Assembly (NCBI GenBank): GCA_003156615.1
Contig: PMHI01000607.1
Location: 2,363 to 11,843, forward strand
Length of the DNA stretch: 9,481 nucleotides
Direction: 5' to 3'
Source: Acidobacteriaceae bacterium
GTDB lineage: Bacteria; Acidobacteriota; Terriglobia; Terriglobales; SbA1
Under the pieces are notes generated by a model, which made no database searches, was not told the origin of the DNA, and saw only the letters and a list, made by a program, of their open reading frames with translations. The stretch's first letter is position 1. Each line of letters begins with the position of its first letter. Below, one piece after another: positions 1-6,919 of the stretch. The position numbers and the translations under genes are program-made.

Positions 1-1
1 C

Positions 2-280
2 GAGGACCTGTCCTTCCACGATATGGCGAAAATCATGTCCGAGGTGCTGGGAAAACCAGTGCGCTTCCAGCAAATTCCCTTCGAGGCCTTTAAGGCCAGG
101 CTGACCGCATCGGGGATGTCCGAGGCCATGGCGCAGGGGATGATCGACATGATGGTGGCCAAGAACGAAGGCCTCGACAACGCCGAGCTACGCACCCCGC
201 AGTCCACCACCCACACCGGCTTCCGGCAGTGGTGCGAGGAAGTATTGAAGCCCGCAGTCCTTCAGCCGGTCGAGAAGTAA
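2..280 (+). CDS. NmrA-like NAD(P)-binding protein, C-terminal fragment
   Basis: The reading frame is open from the window edge to a TAA at 278-280, giving the last 92 residues of a protein whose Rossmann core lies outside the window. The visible part begins EDLSFHDMAKIMSEVLGKPV, which resembles the C-terminal segment of NmrA-like atypical short-chain dehydrogenases, where 'LS..ddiA..ls..lGk.v.y...p.eaf' precedes a helical tail. The pattern PFEAFKARL...GM (about residues 26-40 of the fragment) fits the same place. Family members bind NAD(P) and act as redox sensors or as oxidoreductases on small substrates; which applies here cannot be told without the N-terminus. The internal ATG at 23 is not the start, because homologous sequence continues upstream. 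The next + strand gene starts 157 nt downstream. Confidence 0.65.
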   Translation, partial: EDLSFHDMAKIMSEVLGKPVRFQQIPFEAFKARLTASGMSEAMAQGMIDMMVAKNEGLDNAELRTPQSTTHTGFRQWCEEVLKPAVLQPVEK

Positions 281-287
281 CTGTCAG

Positions 288-317
288 TCGGCATGTTCAT
301 CATCGGCATGTTCATCA
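288..317. repeat. Perfect 15-bp tandem duplication
   Basis: The unit TCGGCATGTTCATCA occurs twice head to tail, at 288-302 and 303-317, with no mismatch. It lies just after the stop codon of the NmrA-like gene and 120 nt before the start of the short-chain dehydrogenase. It could be a simple replication-slippage duplication or a pair of binding sites in the dehydrogenase leader. Nothing else in the 156-nt gap (281-436) could be recognised with confidence. Confidence 0.85.
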
Positions 318-422
318 CTGGATTCACCACTAGCGAAATGCGCGGTCTGAAGGCCTCCGAGCGCCTTGACCTTTGGTCCTGGTTGAGCACAGTTTGGGGT
401 AAAACTTTCGCACGCGTCTTAC

Positions 423-428
423 AGGAGA
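423..428 (+). promoter_or_regulatory. Ribosome binding site fixing the dehydrogenase start
   Basis: AGGAGA lies 8 nt before the ATG at 437. It decides between this start and an in-frame ATG at 293 that would add 48 residues unlike any short-chain dehydrogenase N-terminus. Confidence 0.75.
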
Positions 429-436
429 AAAACTCT

Positions 437-1192
437 ATGCGTCTCACGGGCAACACCATTCTCATCACTGGCGGGACCAGCGGTATCGGTCGCGCCCTTG
501 CCGAGGTTTTCCATGAGCGCGGTAATCAGGTCATCATCGCCGGACGCCGTCAGGCTCTGCTCAACGAGATCACCGCCGCCCACCCCGGCATGCACGGCAT
601 GCAACTCGACGTTGAAGATCCACGCGCCGTTGAGGCGTTCGCGGCCCGCGTCCGGGAACAGTTTCCCAAACTTAACGTCCTTATCAACAATGCCGGAATC
701 TCGAAGCGTGAAGACCTCACCGCCGACACGATCGATCTCTCCGGGGCGCGGTCTATTATTCACACCAACATCGTCGGCGTACTTCACCTGACTGCGACAC
801 TACTCCCGAGCCTCAAACAGCAGCCGAACTCGACTATCATCACTACAACCTCCGGGTTAGCCTTTGTTCCGTTCGCCCCTTTTCCTACGTACTGCGCCAC
901 GAAGGCTTTTCTTCACTCCTGGATGCAGTCGCTCCGATTTCAGCTGAGGGAAACGTCGGTGGAGGTCCTAGAACTTATCCCGCCGTACGTGCAAACGGAA
1001 CTTAGTGGGCCCCATCAGGCGACCGACCCCCATGCTATGCCTCTGGCGGACTATATTGGCGAAGTGATGCAGGTTCTCGACGACCCAAACCGGTCAGGCG
1101 ATGAGATTCTTGTCGAACGCGTCAAAACACTGCGCTGGGCCGGAAAGAACGAGGATTACGAGCGAATATTCATAGCCCACAATAATCGGTGA
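437..1192 (+). CDS. SDR family oxidoreductase, DltE-like
   Basis: A 251-residue classical short-chain dehydrogenase, a normal length for the family. The nucleotide-binding motif TGGTSGIG is at residues 11-18. AGRR at 35-38 places arginines after the second strand, which suggests NADP(H) preference. An acidic residue (D58) follows the third strand, and NNAG is at 84-87. The catalytic set is complete: N111, S139, Y152 and K156 (YCATK), with the usual 13-residue Ser-Tyr spacing. The overall pattern (ITGGTSGIG near the N-terminus; YCATKAFLHSWMQSLR after the active site; PPYVQTEL) matches the DltE-like cytoplasmic oxidoreductases of COG3967. That name comes from Bacillus dlt operons; no D-alanylation genes are visible here, so the substrate is unknown. 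It may be transcribed with the preceding NmrA-like gene. Its TGA at 1190-1192 directly abuts the stop codon of the convergent gene. Confidence 0.9.
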   Translation: MRLTGNTILITGGTSGIGRALAEVFHERGNQVIIAGRRQALLNEITAAHPGMHGMQLDVEDPRAVEAFAARVREQFPKLNVLINNAGISKREDLTADTIDLSGARSIIHTNIVGVLHLTATLLPSLKQQPNSTIITTTSGLAFVPFAPFPTYCATKAFLHSWMQSLRFQLRETSVEVLELIPPYVQTELSGPHQATDPHAMPLADYIGEVMQVLDDPNRSGDEILVERVKTLRWAGKNEDYERIFIAHNNR

Positions 1193-1778
1193 TTAACGTA
1201 GGCTCAAGGCCGCAATGCATTCTTCCCGGATCGCCCAAGTGCTTGCGAGTGTCATCTCGTCCTCACCTCGCCCCTCCGCCATCCAGTGCTGAAGGAAGGT
1301 CTTGTGAACATCGATTTTGTACAACGTGATCTGATTCGGAGCGATCTCCTCTTCGTGCAGGAAATAGGATATCGGTTCGAGGTCGCTCGCACGTTGCCGA
1401 GTGACATCGATGCGTTTGTTCCCAAATCGCAGGTAGCAGTGAGCTTCGGGCAACGCCTTTAGACGGTACCTCTCTAAGACGGCGCCAACGCCCGGCGTGT
1501 TGCGTTCATTCATCTCATAAATGCCCAACATGAGAACAAGATCAATTCTCTGTTCGATAGCAATGACGGCGAAGGAGCGCGTGTTTGGTACTGCACGTTC
1601 CCCGCTGCTCCGTCAAAACAGCGAGTGGGTCGTCAGGGTTGCGATTTCGGCCATATGGCAACTCGCACACCCGTTGCCCAGCAGCCCGTAGATCAGATGT
1701 TGCGAGGTTCAGGAATGCACTTGAAACCATTCCGCTTGGCTTCAATCTACACAGGGGGAGCGCTTCCCACGAATACAT
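1193..1778 (-). pseudogene. Transglutaminase-like protein, frameshifted
   Basis: Two minus-strand reading frames encode one protein. The first (start 1778, or the ATG at 1730) runs through LPYGRNRNPDDPLAVLTEQR and RGTCSTKHALLR to 1569, then drifts to a TGA at 1542-1544. The second frame, entered at 1567, continues VIAIEQRIDLVLMLGIYEMN to a TAA at 1193-1195. Removing one C from the CC at 1568-1569 joins them into a protein of 178 or 194 residues. The Cys in RGTCSTKHALL, the His in PEAHCYLRF and the Asp in KRIDVTR have the order and context of a transglutaminase-like Cys-His-Asp triad, so a papain-fold hydrolase or transferase is plausible (inference). The substrate is unknown. No convincing ribosome binding site separates the two possible starts. 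The break is either a genuine inactivating insertion or a sequencing error; everything else in the frame is clean, which suggests a very recent event or an error. Confidence 0.75.
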
Positions 1779-1825
1779 AGGACGATTATCAGCTAACCAT
1801 CAGCAGCATGTGAACCCGAAAGTCT

Positions 1826-1842
1826 AAAACCGCTGATCGCGG
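1826..1842 (-). terminator. Possible weak intrinsic terminator after the subtilase gene
   Basis: Read on the minus strand, CCGC-GATCA-GCGG (1842 down to 1830) is followed immediately by TTTT (1829-1826), 20 nt past the subtilase stop codon. The stem is only 4 GC pairs and the T run is short, so termination may be weak or Rho-assisted. Confidence 0.35.
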
Positions 1843-1861
1843 CGCCACCGACTTCAGCCTC

Positions 1862-3169
1862 TCACTTCTGTCTCGTCGTCGTGACCCAGGACTGCACGGC
1901 CATGTAAGTGTCGAGCCTCCCATTTCCCATGCCGGTGCTCGAAATCGGCTGCGCGTTAGCGATGGCCGCCGCGGCAGTTTGCTGATTGACGCCTGCCGAA
2001 ACGTTCATCAACAATGCGGCTGTGCCGGACACAAAAGGTGCGCTAAAGGAAGTTCCCCATCCGGCCGCGTAGGTGCCGAAAGGATAGGTTGAGACAATAC
2101 CCTCCCCAGGAGCAGCCACCCACACGTCCGGTCCGTAGTTGGAGAAGCTGGACGGTGTGTCATAGTCGGTGGTGGAAGCGACTCCCATGACATTCGGCAG
2201 AGCTGCTGGATACACCATCACATCCTCGCCGTCGTTTCCCGCCGAAGCGACACAGATCAAGCCTTGACTGTTCGCATAATTGATCGCCGTCGCCATTTCG
2301 TTCGAGGAGGGGCTAAAGCTGAAGCTCATGCTGAGCACATTGCCGCCGTTTTGAACCGCATAGTAAGTGGCCCGAATAATGTTCGATACATAGCCGGTGC
2401 CATTCGCAGCGAACGCCTTGAGCGGCATAATGTTCGCTTGGGGGGCGACCAGGTGGACGATTCCGGCAGTCATGGTGCCATGCCCAAAGTCGGCATTCTG
2501 GCCGCTATCGAGTAGCGCAGCCGTAGACTCGTTGACGACTGCAATCGTGGATGGGCTCACATAAGTCGGTGCCGGGGACCCTCCGTCGAGTAACGCCGCT
2601 GACGATTCATTCACGTCACCCATTTCACTCCCGCTGGGAGTGTTGTTGATGAAATTGTAGCCAGGCACCAGAACTCGGACCAGCGCCGGGTGCTGAGTGT
2701 CAACCCCAGTATCGATCATGGCCACGGTGCCGGCGCCGGCGACATTGAATGTGCTCTGCGTCTGAAGCACGCGAACAATCACCGCAGCAGGCTGATTTAC
2801 GTAACCGTCCCAAACAGAAGCGCCATAGTAAGGCAGCGGAGTGCTGTCGGTCAGGGATTCTGGAACCGGCCCTGCCGCGGCCCCAATCAAGAACAGTTCC
2901 TGATCAGCCTCTGCGTCGACAACTCCAACCTGGTTCAACAAGAGCGCCAGGAAGGAATTCAAATTCACTGAGCCGTCGACTGTAACCAAGAAGAGCTGGC
3001 CGGCCGGATCGCCGAGATTACTCCCCACGTTGCAATTCAAGATGAGACAGCTGATCTGGAGACCACTCGACCCCAGCGTATCGCGCACAATCAATCGCTG
3101 TTGTGCGGATGCCGATGGTCCGGCTGCTGCGAGCAGAATCAGGAACAATATCCAGCGGTAGCACTTCAT
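1862..3169 (-). CDS. Secreted subtilisin-like serine protease (S8 family)
   Basis: This 435-residue protein starts at an ATG preceded by GGGGAGGC (3173-3180). Residues 1-22 form a signal peptide (basic start, leucine/alanine-rich core, SASA-Q cleavage site), so it acts outside the cytoplasmic membrane. Residues about 55-95 (QLFLVTVDG...FLALLLNQVGVVDAEADQ) resemble an inhibitor I9-type propeptide. The catalytic domain follows with all S8 motifs: Asp153 in AMIDTGVDTQHP, His230 in GHGTMTAGIVH, oxyanion Asn312 in ASAGNDGE and Ser374 in GTSFSAPFVSGTAALL, so an active protease is expected. Unusually, the Asp-His interval carries a duplicated motif (VNESSAALLDGG and VNESTAALLDSG, residues 186-197 and 212-223) and is longer than in compact subtilisins. 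The gene is the last of the minus-strand cassette, 132 nt after the zinc-finger gene. The natural substrate is unknown; cassette partners or environmental protein are both possible. Confidence 0.92.
   Translation of the reverse strand: MKCYRWILFLILLAAAGPSASAQQRLIVRDTLGSSGLQISCLILNCNVGSNLGDPAGQLFLVTVDGSVNLNSFLALLLNQVGVVDAEADQELFLIGAAAGPVPESLTDSTPLPYYGASVWDGYVNQPAAVIVRVLQTQSTFNVAGAGTVAMIDTGVDTQHPALVRVLVPGYNFINNTPSGSEMGDVNESSAALLDGGSPAPTYVSPSTIAVVNESTAALLDSGQNADFGHGTMTAGIVHLVAPQANIMPLKAFAANGTGYVSNIIRATYYAVQNGGNVLSMSFSFSPSSNEMATAINYANSQGLICVASAGNDGEDVMVYPAALPNVMGVASTTDYDTPSSFSNYGPDVWVAAPGEGIVSTYPFGTYAAGWGTSFSAPFVSGTAALLMNVSAGVNQQTAAAAIANAQPISSTGMGNGRLDTYMAVQSWVTTTRQK
2507..2614 (-). repeat. Duplicated VNES(S/T)AALLD motif inside the subtilase gene
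   Basis: Codons 186-195 (2614-2585) and 212-221 (2536-2507) encode near-identical decapeptides, VNESSAALLD and VNESTAALLD, with a 26-residue period. The two copies differ at several silent positions, so the duplication is old or kept at protein level. It sits between the catalytic Asp and His blocks, probably in a surface loop inserted near the active site. Confidence 0.85.
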
Positions 3170-3258
3170 TGAGCCTCCCCAAATCTGTTGACCGTTCCCA
3201 GCTGGACTTTCTCCACGGACTCTTGGTTGAAGATTCGAACACCACCGAGGTGCCAGCT

Positions 3259-3282
3259 CAAGATTACGAATTTTTAATCTTG
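3259..3282. other. AT-rich inverted repeat between zinc-finger and subtilase genes
   Basis: CAAGATTA (3259-3266) and TAATCTTG (3275-3282) are perfect 8-bp inverted arms around an 8-nt loop, inside the 132-nt gap 3170-3301. No T tract follows on either strand, so it does not look like a standard terminator. It could be an mRNA stability or processing hairpin, or a dyad operator for the subtilase gene. Confidence 0.5.
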
Positions 3283-3301
3283 GGTGTTACCTAAGTCATG
3301 T

Positions 3302-3934
3302 CTAAGTGAGATCCCGCGCGCTTTCCCCGTCGGGAACAGGCACAATGATCGTCCTGTTTCCCTCGATTCCAAAAACGAGCTGCAGGTGGTCGAGCGCGGT
3401 AATGCCGAAGTCAAACTCCCCGACGTCGTTGGTTCTTGCTCGCGACACGGTATCTCCTTGACAAAGCAGGCTCACCGGAACTCCGCTGACCCCATGATCC
3501 GGCTTGGTGGAGTCAAGGAGTTGCCCCATCAAAACCACAGAATCCGATCCCGGCTTCGGTTGCATGCGCATGTCGATACACACGCTACCGGACTTGTAAA
3601 GCAGTTGTCTGACTACAGCGGAACTACCACGCACCCCGGCAGCGTCCAGTTCGAAAGCGCTATCGAAAAGTAGCGTTGCCAACTCCAGCTTGCCGGCCGG
3701 GAATGGAACCACCTTCCGCAGAGCAAAGCTGGTGTTTACTGCTCGCACTGCCCATGCTGGGGGTTCCCAAGTATTCTGAAGCTTCGCAATATCCACGACA
3801 TGCCTCCATATCGCCAAAGTTTTCGAGCATCTAGAACATCCTTCATCCAGGTGTTGCTGCATCGCGCTCTTTTGAGCGCTGCCCTCGACCTCGCGGGCAA
3901 AGTCGATCCAATCGTCGATCGAAAAGTGGTTCAT
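3302..3934 (-). CDS. Soluble zinc-finger-like protein with C-terminal beta-sandwich-like domain
   Basis: The chosen start at 3934 has GGAGAG at 3937-3942; an in-frame start at 4009 lacks this support. The product has 210 residues. Residues 1-50 hold an anti-sigma-like motif, His28-X4-Cys33-X2-Cys36 (QQHLDEGCSRCSK), close to but one residue longer than the usual HX3CX2C of zf-HC2 anti-sigma domains. Residues about 132-200 (VVLMGQLLDS...GVPVSLL..GDT...TNDVGEFDFG...LVFGI) read as a beta-sandwich of the carboxypeptidase-regulatory/SpaA-like type. No membrane segment or signal peptide is present, unlike typical membrane anti-sigma factors. It lies 99 nt after the TPR-CHAT gene and before the subtilase gene. 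Plausible roles (inference) are a cytoplasmic anti-sigma factor for the sigma factor upstream, or an adaptor or substrate of the CHAT protease. No specific function can be assigned from sequence alone. Confidence 0.8.
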   Translation of the reverse strand: MNHFSIDDWIDFAREVEGSAQKSAMQQHLDEGCSRCSKTLAIWRHVVDIAKLQNTWEPPAWAVRAVNTSFALRKVVPFPAGKLELATLLFDSAFELDAAGVRGSSAVVRQLLYKSGSVCIDMRMQPKPGSDSVVLMGQLLDSTKPDHGVSGVPVSLLCQGDTVSRARTNDVGEFDFGITALDHLQLVFGIEGNRTIIVPVPDGESARDLT

Positions 3935-4014
3935 AGCTCTCCAACGGTGAACGGGAGTGGGTGCATCTACCCAATAAGGGTAAGAGGAGGGCTCAAAAAT
4001 ATAGGACACTGAAG

Positions 4015-4050
4015 AAAAAACTGCGAGCGGAGGTTACCTGGAGGTAACCT
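4015..4050 (-). terminator. Palindrome over the CHAT stop codon plus downstream T tract
   Basis: AGGTTACCT (4031-4039) and AGGTAACCT (4042-4050) are perfect inverted arms separated by 2 nt, effectively an 8-bp stem with a 4-nt loop. The TAA stop of the CHAT gene (4036-4034) lies in one arm. On the minus strand a run of six T (4020-4015) follows after a 10-nt spacer. The spacer is too long for a textbook intrinsic terminator, so this may be an attenuator that lowers expression of the two downstream genes, or a protein-binding dyad. Confidence 0.4.
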
Positions 4051-6919
4051 TTCCCTGCAACACGAAAGGGGCCCAATAGTAGGGATGGGGGTAAGCTTTC
4101 CGGAGGTCTAAGGCAGCTTGTCGTAAGGCAGAGGCCTTATCCGCGCAGGTTGCCAAGTGCCCATAGAAGGCGGTCATAAACTGCGCGGTGCTGTAGTCCT
4201 GCACGTCCCAGAGAGTGAGAAGGGTCGACTGCGCCCCCGCATAGATCAGCCCTCGAACGAGCCCAAGCAACTCGTCTCCGTCAGCCACCACGCTGAGACC
4301 CGTCGCACACCCACTCAGGGTGATCAGTTCGGCCGGGAGCTTCAGTTGGTAGAGATCATAAAGACTCAATATGCCATCCCCCAAACGGATTCCAGAAAAC
4401 ATTGGGTCATCCTGTCGAAAATAGCCGTGCGTGGCGATGTGAACGAACCGGCTCTGCCGCCCTTTCTCCTCGAGCACGGCGGCGGTGGCAGTCCCGCCGA
4501 GGAACAGTTCGGATGCCGGTATGGCGGCAGCAACCGCCTTGGCTTCATCCAAAACGAAAGGTGCTGCCGCGTCAGGAACACCTAGTACAAGACCGGATCC
4601 AGACAGGTTCGAGGACCGAGCCTGACAAAGGCCAAAAATTGTAGCGCTCGGCGCGTAGGAAACATTGAATGAGTCGATGAGATATTGCTGGCCGTCGAAC
4701 AGAGCATGAAACGGCAAAGCATGGAGAATGCCGTGAGGCACGACGAGCAGATGGTTTCCCGTGAGCCACTTCTCCACGGGACCGAGCAGTTCGTCATAGA
4801 TCTCTTTCAGGTGCCGCTGTGTAGTTTCCAGTAGGGACTTGCCAAAGGCGTTGGTGTAGTCGGAGGTGAGCCGGAACTTCGAAAGTTGAAACTGGAAGCG
4901 CGTAAGCAAGTCGCTCATTCGTGAGACCTCAGCTACGGGAACAATCTCCAGCAAATCGTGTCTCAACAGAACCGCGACAAAGCGGCCACGAATCTGGAAG
5001 TATTCGAGGAGCATGGAGGCTGGAGGCAGATGGGAGCGAATTTCTTCCGCCGTTGCCGCCTTCGGCGAAACCAGCCCGGCGGATTCCGCCACAGACAGTG
5101 GCATCTCCCGTACGACCCGGAGGAGATCGCTTTCGCGCTTTCGAATCTCGGCCTGGATCTGAGTCAATCGCTGCGGAGATCCCTTGGCGCCACGAAGTTG
5201 CTCAGTTTCGTAGCTACGGGAATGCCAATTGATCTCTGCCCGAAGGTTACGCATTTTGCGGAGGAGATCAGGGTCCGCGTTCGAAGCCAAATGGAATTCA
5301 GATCCTGACTTGAACATCAGGTCGCGCAAGCTTCGTGACTTTGATTGTTCGATGTTCTCAAAAGCTTCCTCGAAACCGCGTTGGCCTGGCGAGCGGTCCA
5401 GGCACAACTCGACTAATCCTTCATAGATCTCGAGCCGATTCTTCATGAAGGAGATTCTGAGCTCTTCCCGGTTTAGACCGCTGCGTAGCGTTTCCAAAGT
5501 CTGACGGGCGTCCTGATAGCAACTGTAGGCTTCCGTTCGGTTTCCGGCCGCAAAGTGAATTCGGCCCATGAGGTGATGTGCCTGACAACTTAGGGCAGGG
5601 AGTTCGAGCCCGCCCAGATGCTTCAAAGCGGCGCTACAGTGCGAGCGCGCCAAAGCTGTTTTCCCCATCCGCAAATACAAATGTGCAAGGAGCAGACGGC
5701 ACAGGATCAGGTTGTGCGGAACCTTGGAGGCCCGGAATACTTTCAGGGCTGCGAGGCAGAGGCGTTGCGCCTCAGCATACCGGCCTTGTTCGATGATGAT
5801 AACCGCCTGGTAGAGATCGATTCGGGAGGGCCATATATGGTTTTCTTCTTTGACGAATATTTTTCGGGCCTTGGCGAAGAGCTCAAGAGCAGGCCCCGCT
5901 TTGCCTTGCTGCCACATGGCCAGGGCGAGATTAGCCAGAGACTTGCCAGCTTCGTAATCCATTTCCAGGCGCTCAAAGTCGACCGCAGCTTCCCGGGCCA
6001 TCTCCTCGGCTTGTTTGGCCTGATTCACCTCAAGGTAGATTTCTGACAAGTCAAGATAGCAAAGCGCGACGTGGTAGTGGTCACTGGCTCGGCGGCAGGT
6101 CTCGCGAGTCGAACGCAACATCTCAATCGCACGACTGGGCTCGCCTCCAAGATAGTAAAGTGACGCGATGTTGTAATCTGCCTGCCCGATCAGTAGCTGC
6201 ATGCCATGTTCCACGGCGAACCGTCGCGCCTCTTCATAGGCGGCGATGGCTCGGGGGAAATCGCTCAAACCCACAAGGCACATAGCGACATTATGCAGAG
6301 CTACCGGCAGTGCCTCTGGCTCTTGTTCCGGGTTGTTAAAGAAATAACGGTGGGCTCGCTCGTAGCATTCCAGAGCTTCGGTGAATCGACCCTGACGCTG
6401 AAAAATGTTTCCGACATTTAATTCGAGGCGCGCGAGGCGCCATTGATTGCCTTCGGTCGTGAAAATCTGACGCGCCCGCTCAACTGCCGAAAACGCGCGG
6501 TCGTACTGCCCGGTGAGGATTAGAGGCTGTATCGAGGCATTCAAGGTACGCGCAAGTTCTGTGCTGCTGCGCAACTTGCCGAAGATCTTGCCAGCTTTTT
6601 CATGATAGTGGACGGCAGAGCGGTTCTGACCGGAGACGTGGAGCGCATTGCCCATTGCCCGAAGACTTTGCGCTATTGCAGAACGATTACCCAGTTGGTG
6701 TGCGATGGTTACGGCACACTTAGCGAGCATTATGGCTCGACCCGTATCGACCCTTGCCTGCTCGCGGACAGAGTCCGTAAGCCATGACACTACCTCTGCC
6801 TTGAAAAGCTCGGGATGTTTCGCTAAGAACTTGGCCGGCGCGGCTTTGCCTTCGAGTCGGGAAAGCTGGGTCAACAGCTTCTCCCGGCGGGCATGGCCGG
6901 CGCTTCGGGTGGCTTTCAC
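4034..6919 (-). CDS. TPR-CHAT protein (caspase-like protease with TPR array)
   Basis: A 961-residue protein starting with GTG at 6919, which overlaps the sigma factor stop codon (GTGA). Residues about 80-480 are a long series of tetratricopeptide-type helical repeats (for example SAIAQSLRAMGNALHVSGQN and EALECYERAHRYF), a scaffold for binding protein or peptide ligands. Residues about 540-620 are charged, probably helical or coiled-coil, and link to a C-terminal CHAT domain (about 630-955). The CHAT landmarks are VVPHGILHALPFHAL (from about 727), HIATHG with catalytic His831 and LSGCATG with catalytic Cys871, followed by ELLGLVRGLIYAGA and LTLWDVQD. Both dyad residues are present, so an active cysteine protease of the caspase/separase clan is expected. 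There is no signal peptide or membrane segment, so it should be cytoplasmic. Established relatives include separase, the type III-E CRISPR TPR-CHAT protease and CHAT proteases that cleave bacterial gasdermins. No gasdermin or CRISPR gene is visible here; the substrate is unknown. Confidence 0.92.
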   Translation of the reverse strand: MKATRSAGHARREKLLTQLSRLEGKAAPAKFLAKHPELFKAEVVSWLTDSVREQARVDTGRAIMLAKCAVTIAHQLGNRSAIAQSLRAMGNALHVSGQNRSAVHYHEKAGKIFGKLRSSTELARTLNASIQPLILTGQYDRAFSAVERARQIFTTEGNQWRLARLELNVGNIFQRQGRFTEALECYERAHRYFFNNPEQEPEALPVALHNVAMCLVGLSDFPRAIAAYEEARRFAVEHGMQLLIGQADYNIASLYYLGGEPSRAIEMLRSTRETCRRASDHYHVALCYLDLSEIYLEVNQAKQAEEMAREAAVDFERLEMDYEAGKSLANLALAMWQQGKAGPALELFAKARKIFVKEENHIWPSRIDLYQAVIIIEQGRYAEAQRLCLAALKVFRASKVPHNLILCRLLLAHLYLRMGKTALARSHCSAALKHLGGLELPALSCQAHHLMGRIHFAAGNRTEAYSCYQDARQTLETLRSGLNREELRISFMKNRLEIYEGLVELCLDRSPGQRGFEEAFENIEQSKSRSLRDLMFKSGSEFHLASNADPDLLRKMRNLRAEINWHSRSYETEQLRGAKGSPQRLTQIQAEIRKRESDLLRVVREMPLSVAESAGLVSPKAATAEEIRSHLPPASMLLEYFQIRGRFVAVLLRHDLLEIVPVAEVSRMSDLLTRFQFQLSKFRLTSDYTNAFGKSLLETTQRHLKEIYDELLGPVEKWLTGNHLLVVPHGILHALPFHALFDGQQYLIDSFNVSYAPSATIFGLCQARSSNLSGSGLVLGVPDAAAPFVLDEAKAVAAAIPASELFLGGTATAAVLEEKGRQSRFVHIATHGYFRQDDPMFSGIRLGDGILSLYDLYQLKLPAELITLSGCATGLSVVADGDELLGLVRGLIYAGAQSTLLTLWDVQDYSTAQFMTAFYGHLATCADKASALRQAALDLRKAYPHPYYWAPFVLQGKVTSR

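Noticed and set aside
366..405. TTGACC (366-371) with TAAAAC (400-405) as a sigma-70 promoter for the dehydrogenase
   Set aside because: The spacing is 28 nt and no better -10 lies at 17 nt, so it is not supported.
293..436. In-frame ATG at 293 extending the short-chain dehydrogenase by 48 residues
   Set aside because: The extension precedes the normal beta-strand start of the Rossmann fold, is partly the translated tandem duplication, and has no ribosome binding site; AGGAGA sits before the ATG at 437.
419..787. Minus-strand open frame of 122 codons inside the dehydrogenase gene
   Set aside because: It is antisense to a gene with all family motifs; the translation shows no recognisable domain.
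3975..4005. TATATT-like -10 element in the gap between the CHAT and zinc-finger genes
   Set aside because: No matching -35 hexamer at 16-18 nt; AT richness alone explains it.
3935..4009. Upstream start at 4009 for the zinc-finger protein
   Set aside because: The extra 25 residues are proline/tyrosine-rich with no family resemblance, and the ribosome binding site at 3937-3942 fits the ATG at 3934.
5618..6046. Plus-strand open frame of 142 codons within the TPR region
   Set aside because: It is a shadow of the TPR-CHAT coding frame on the other strand; no domain or ribosome binding site.
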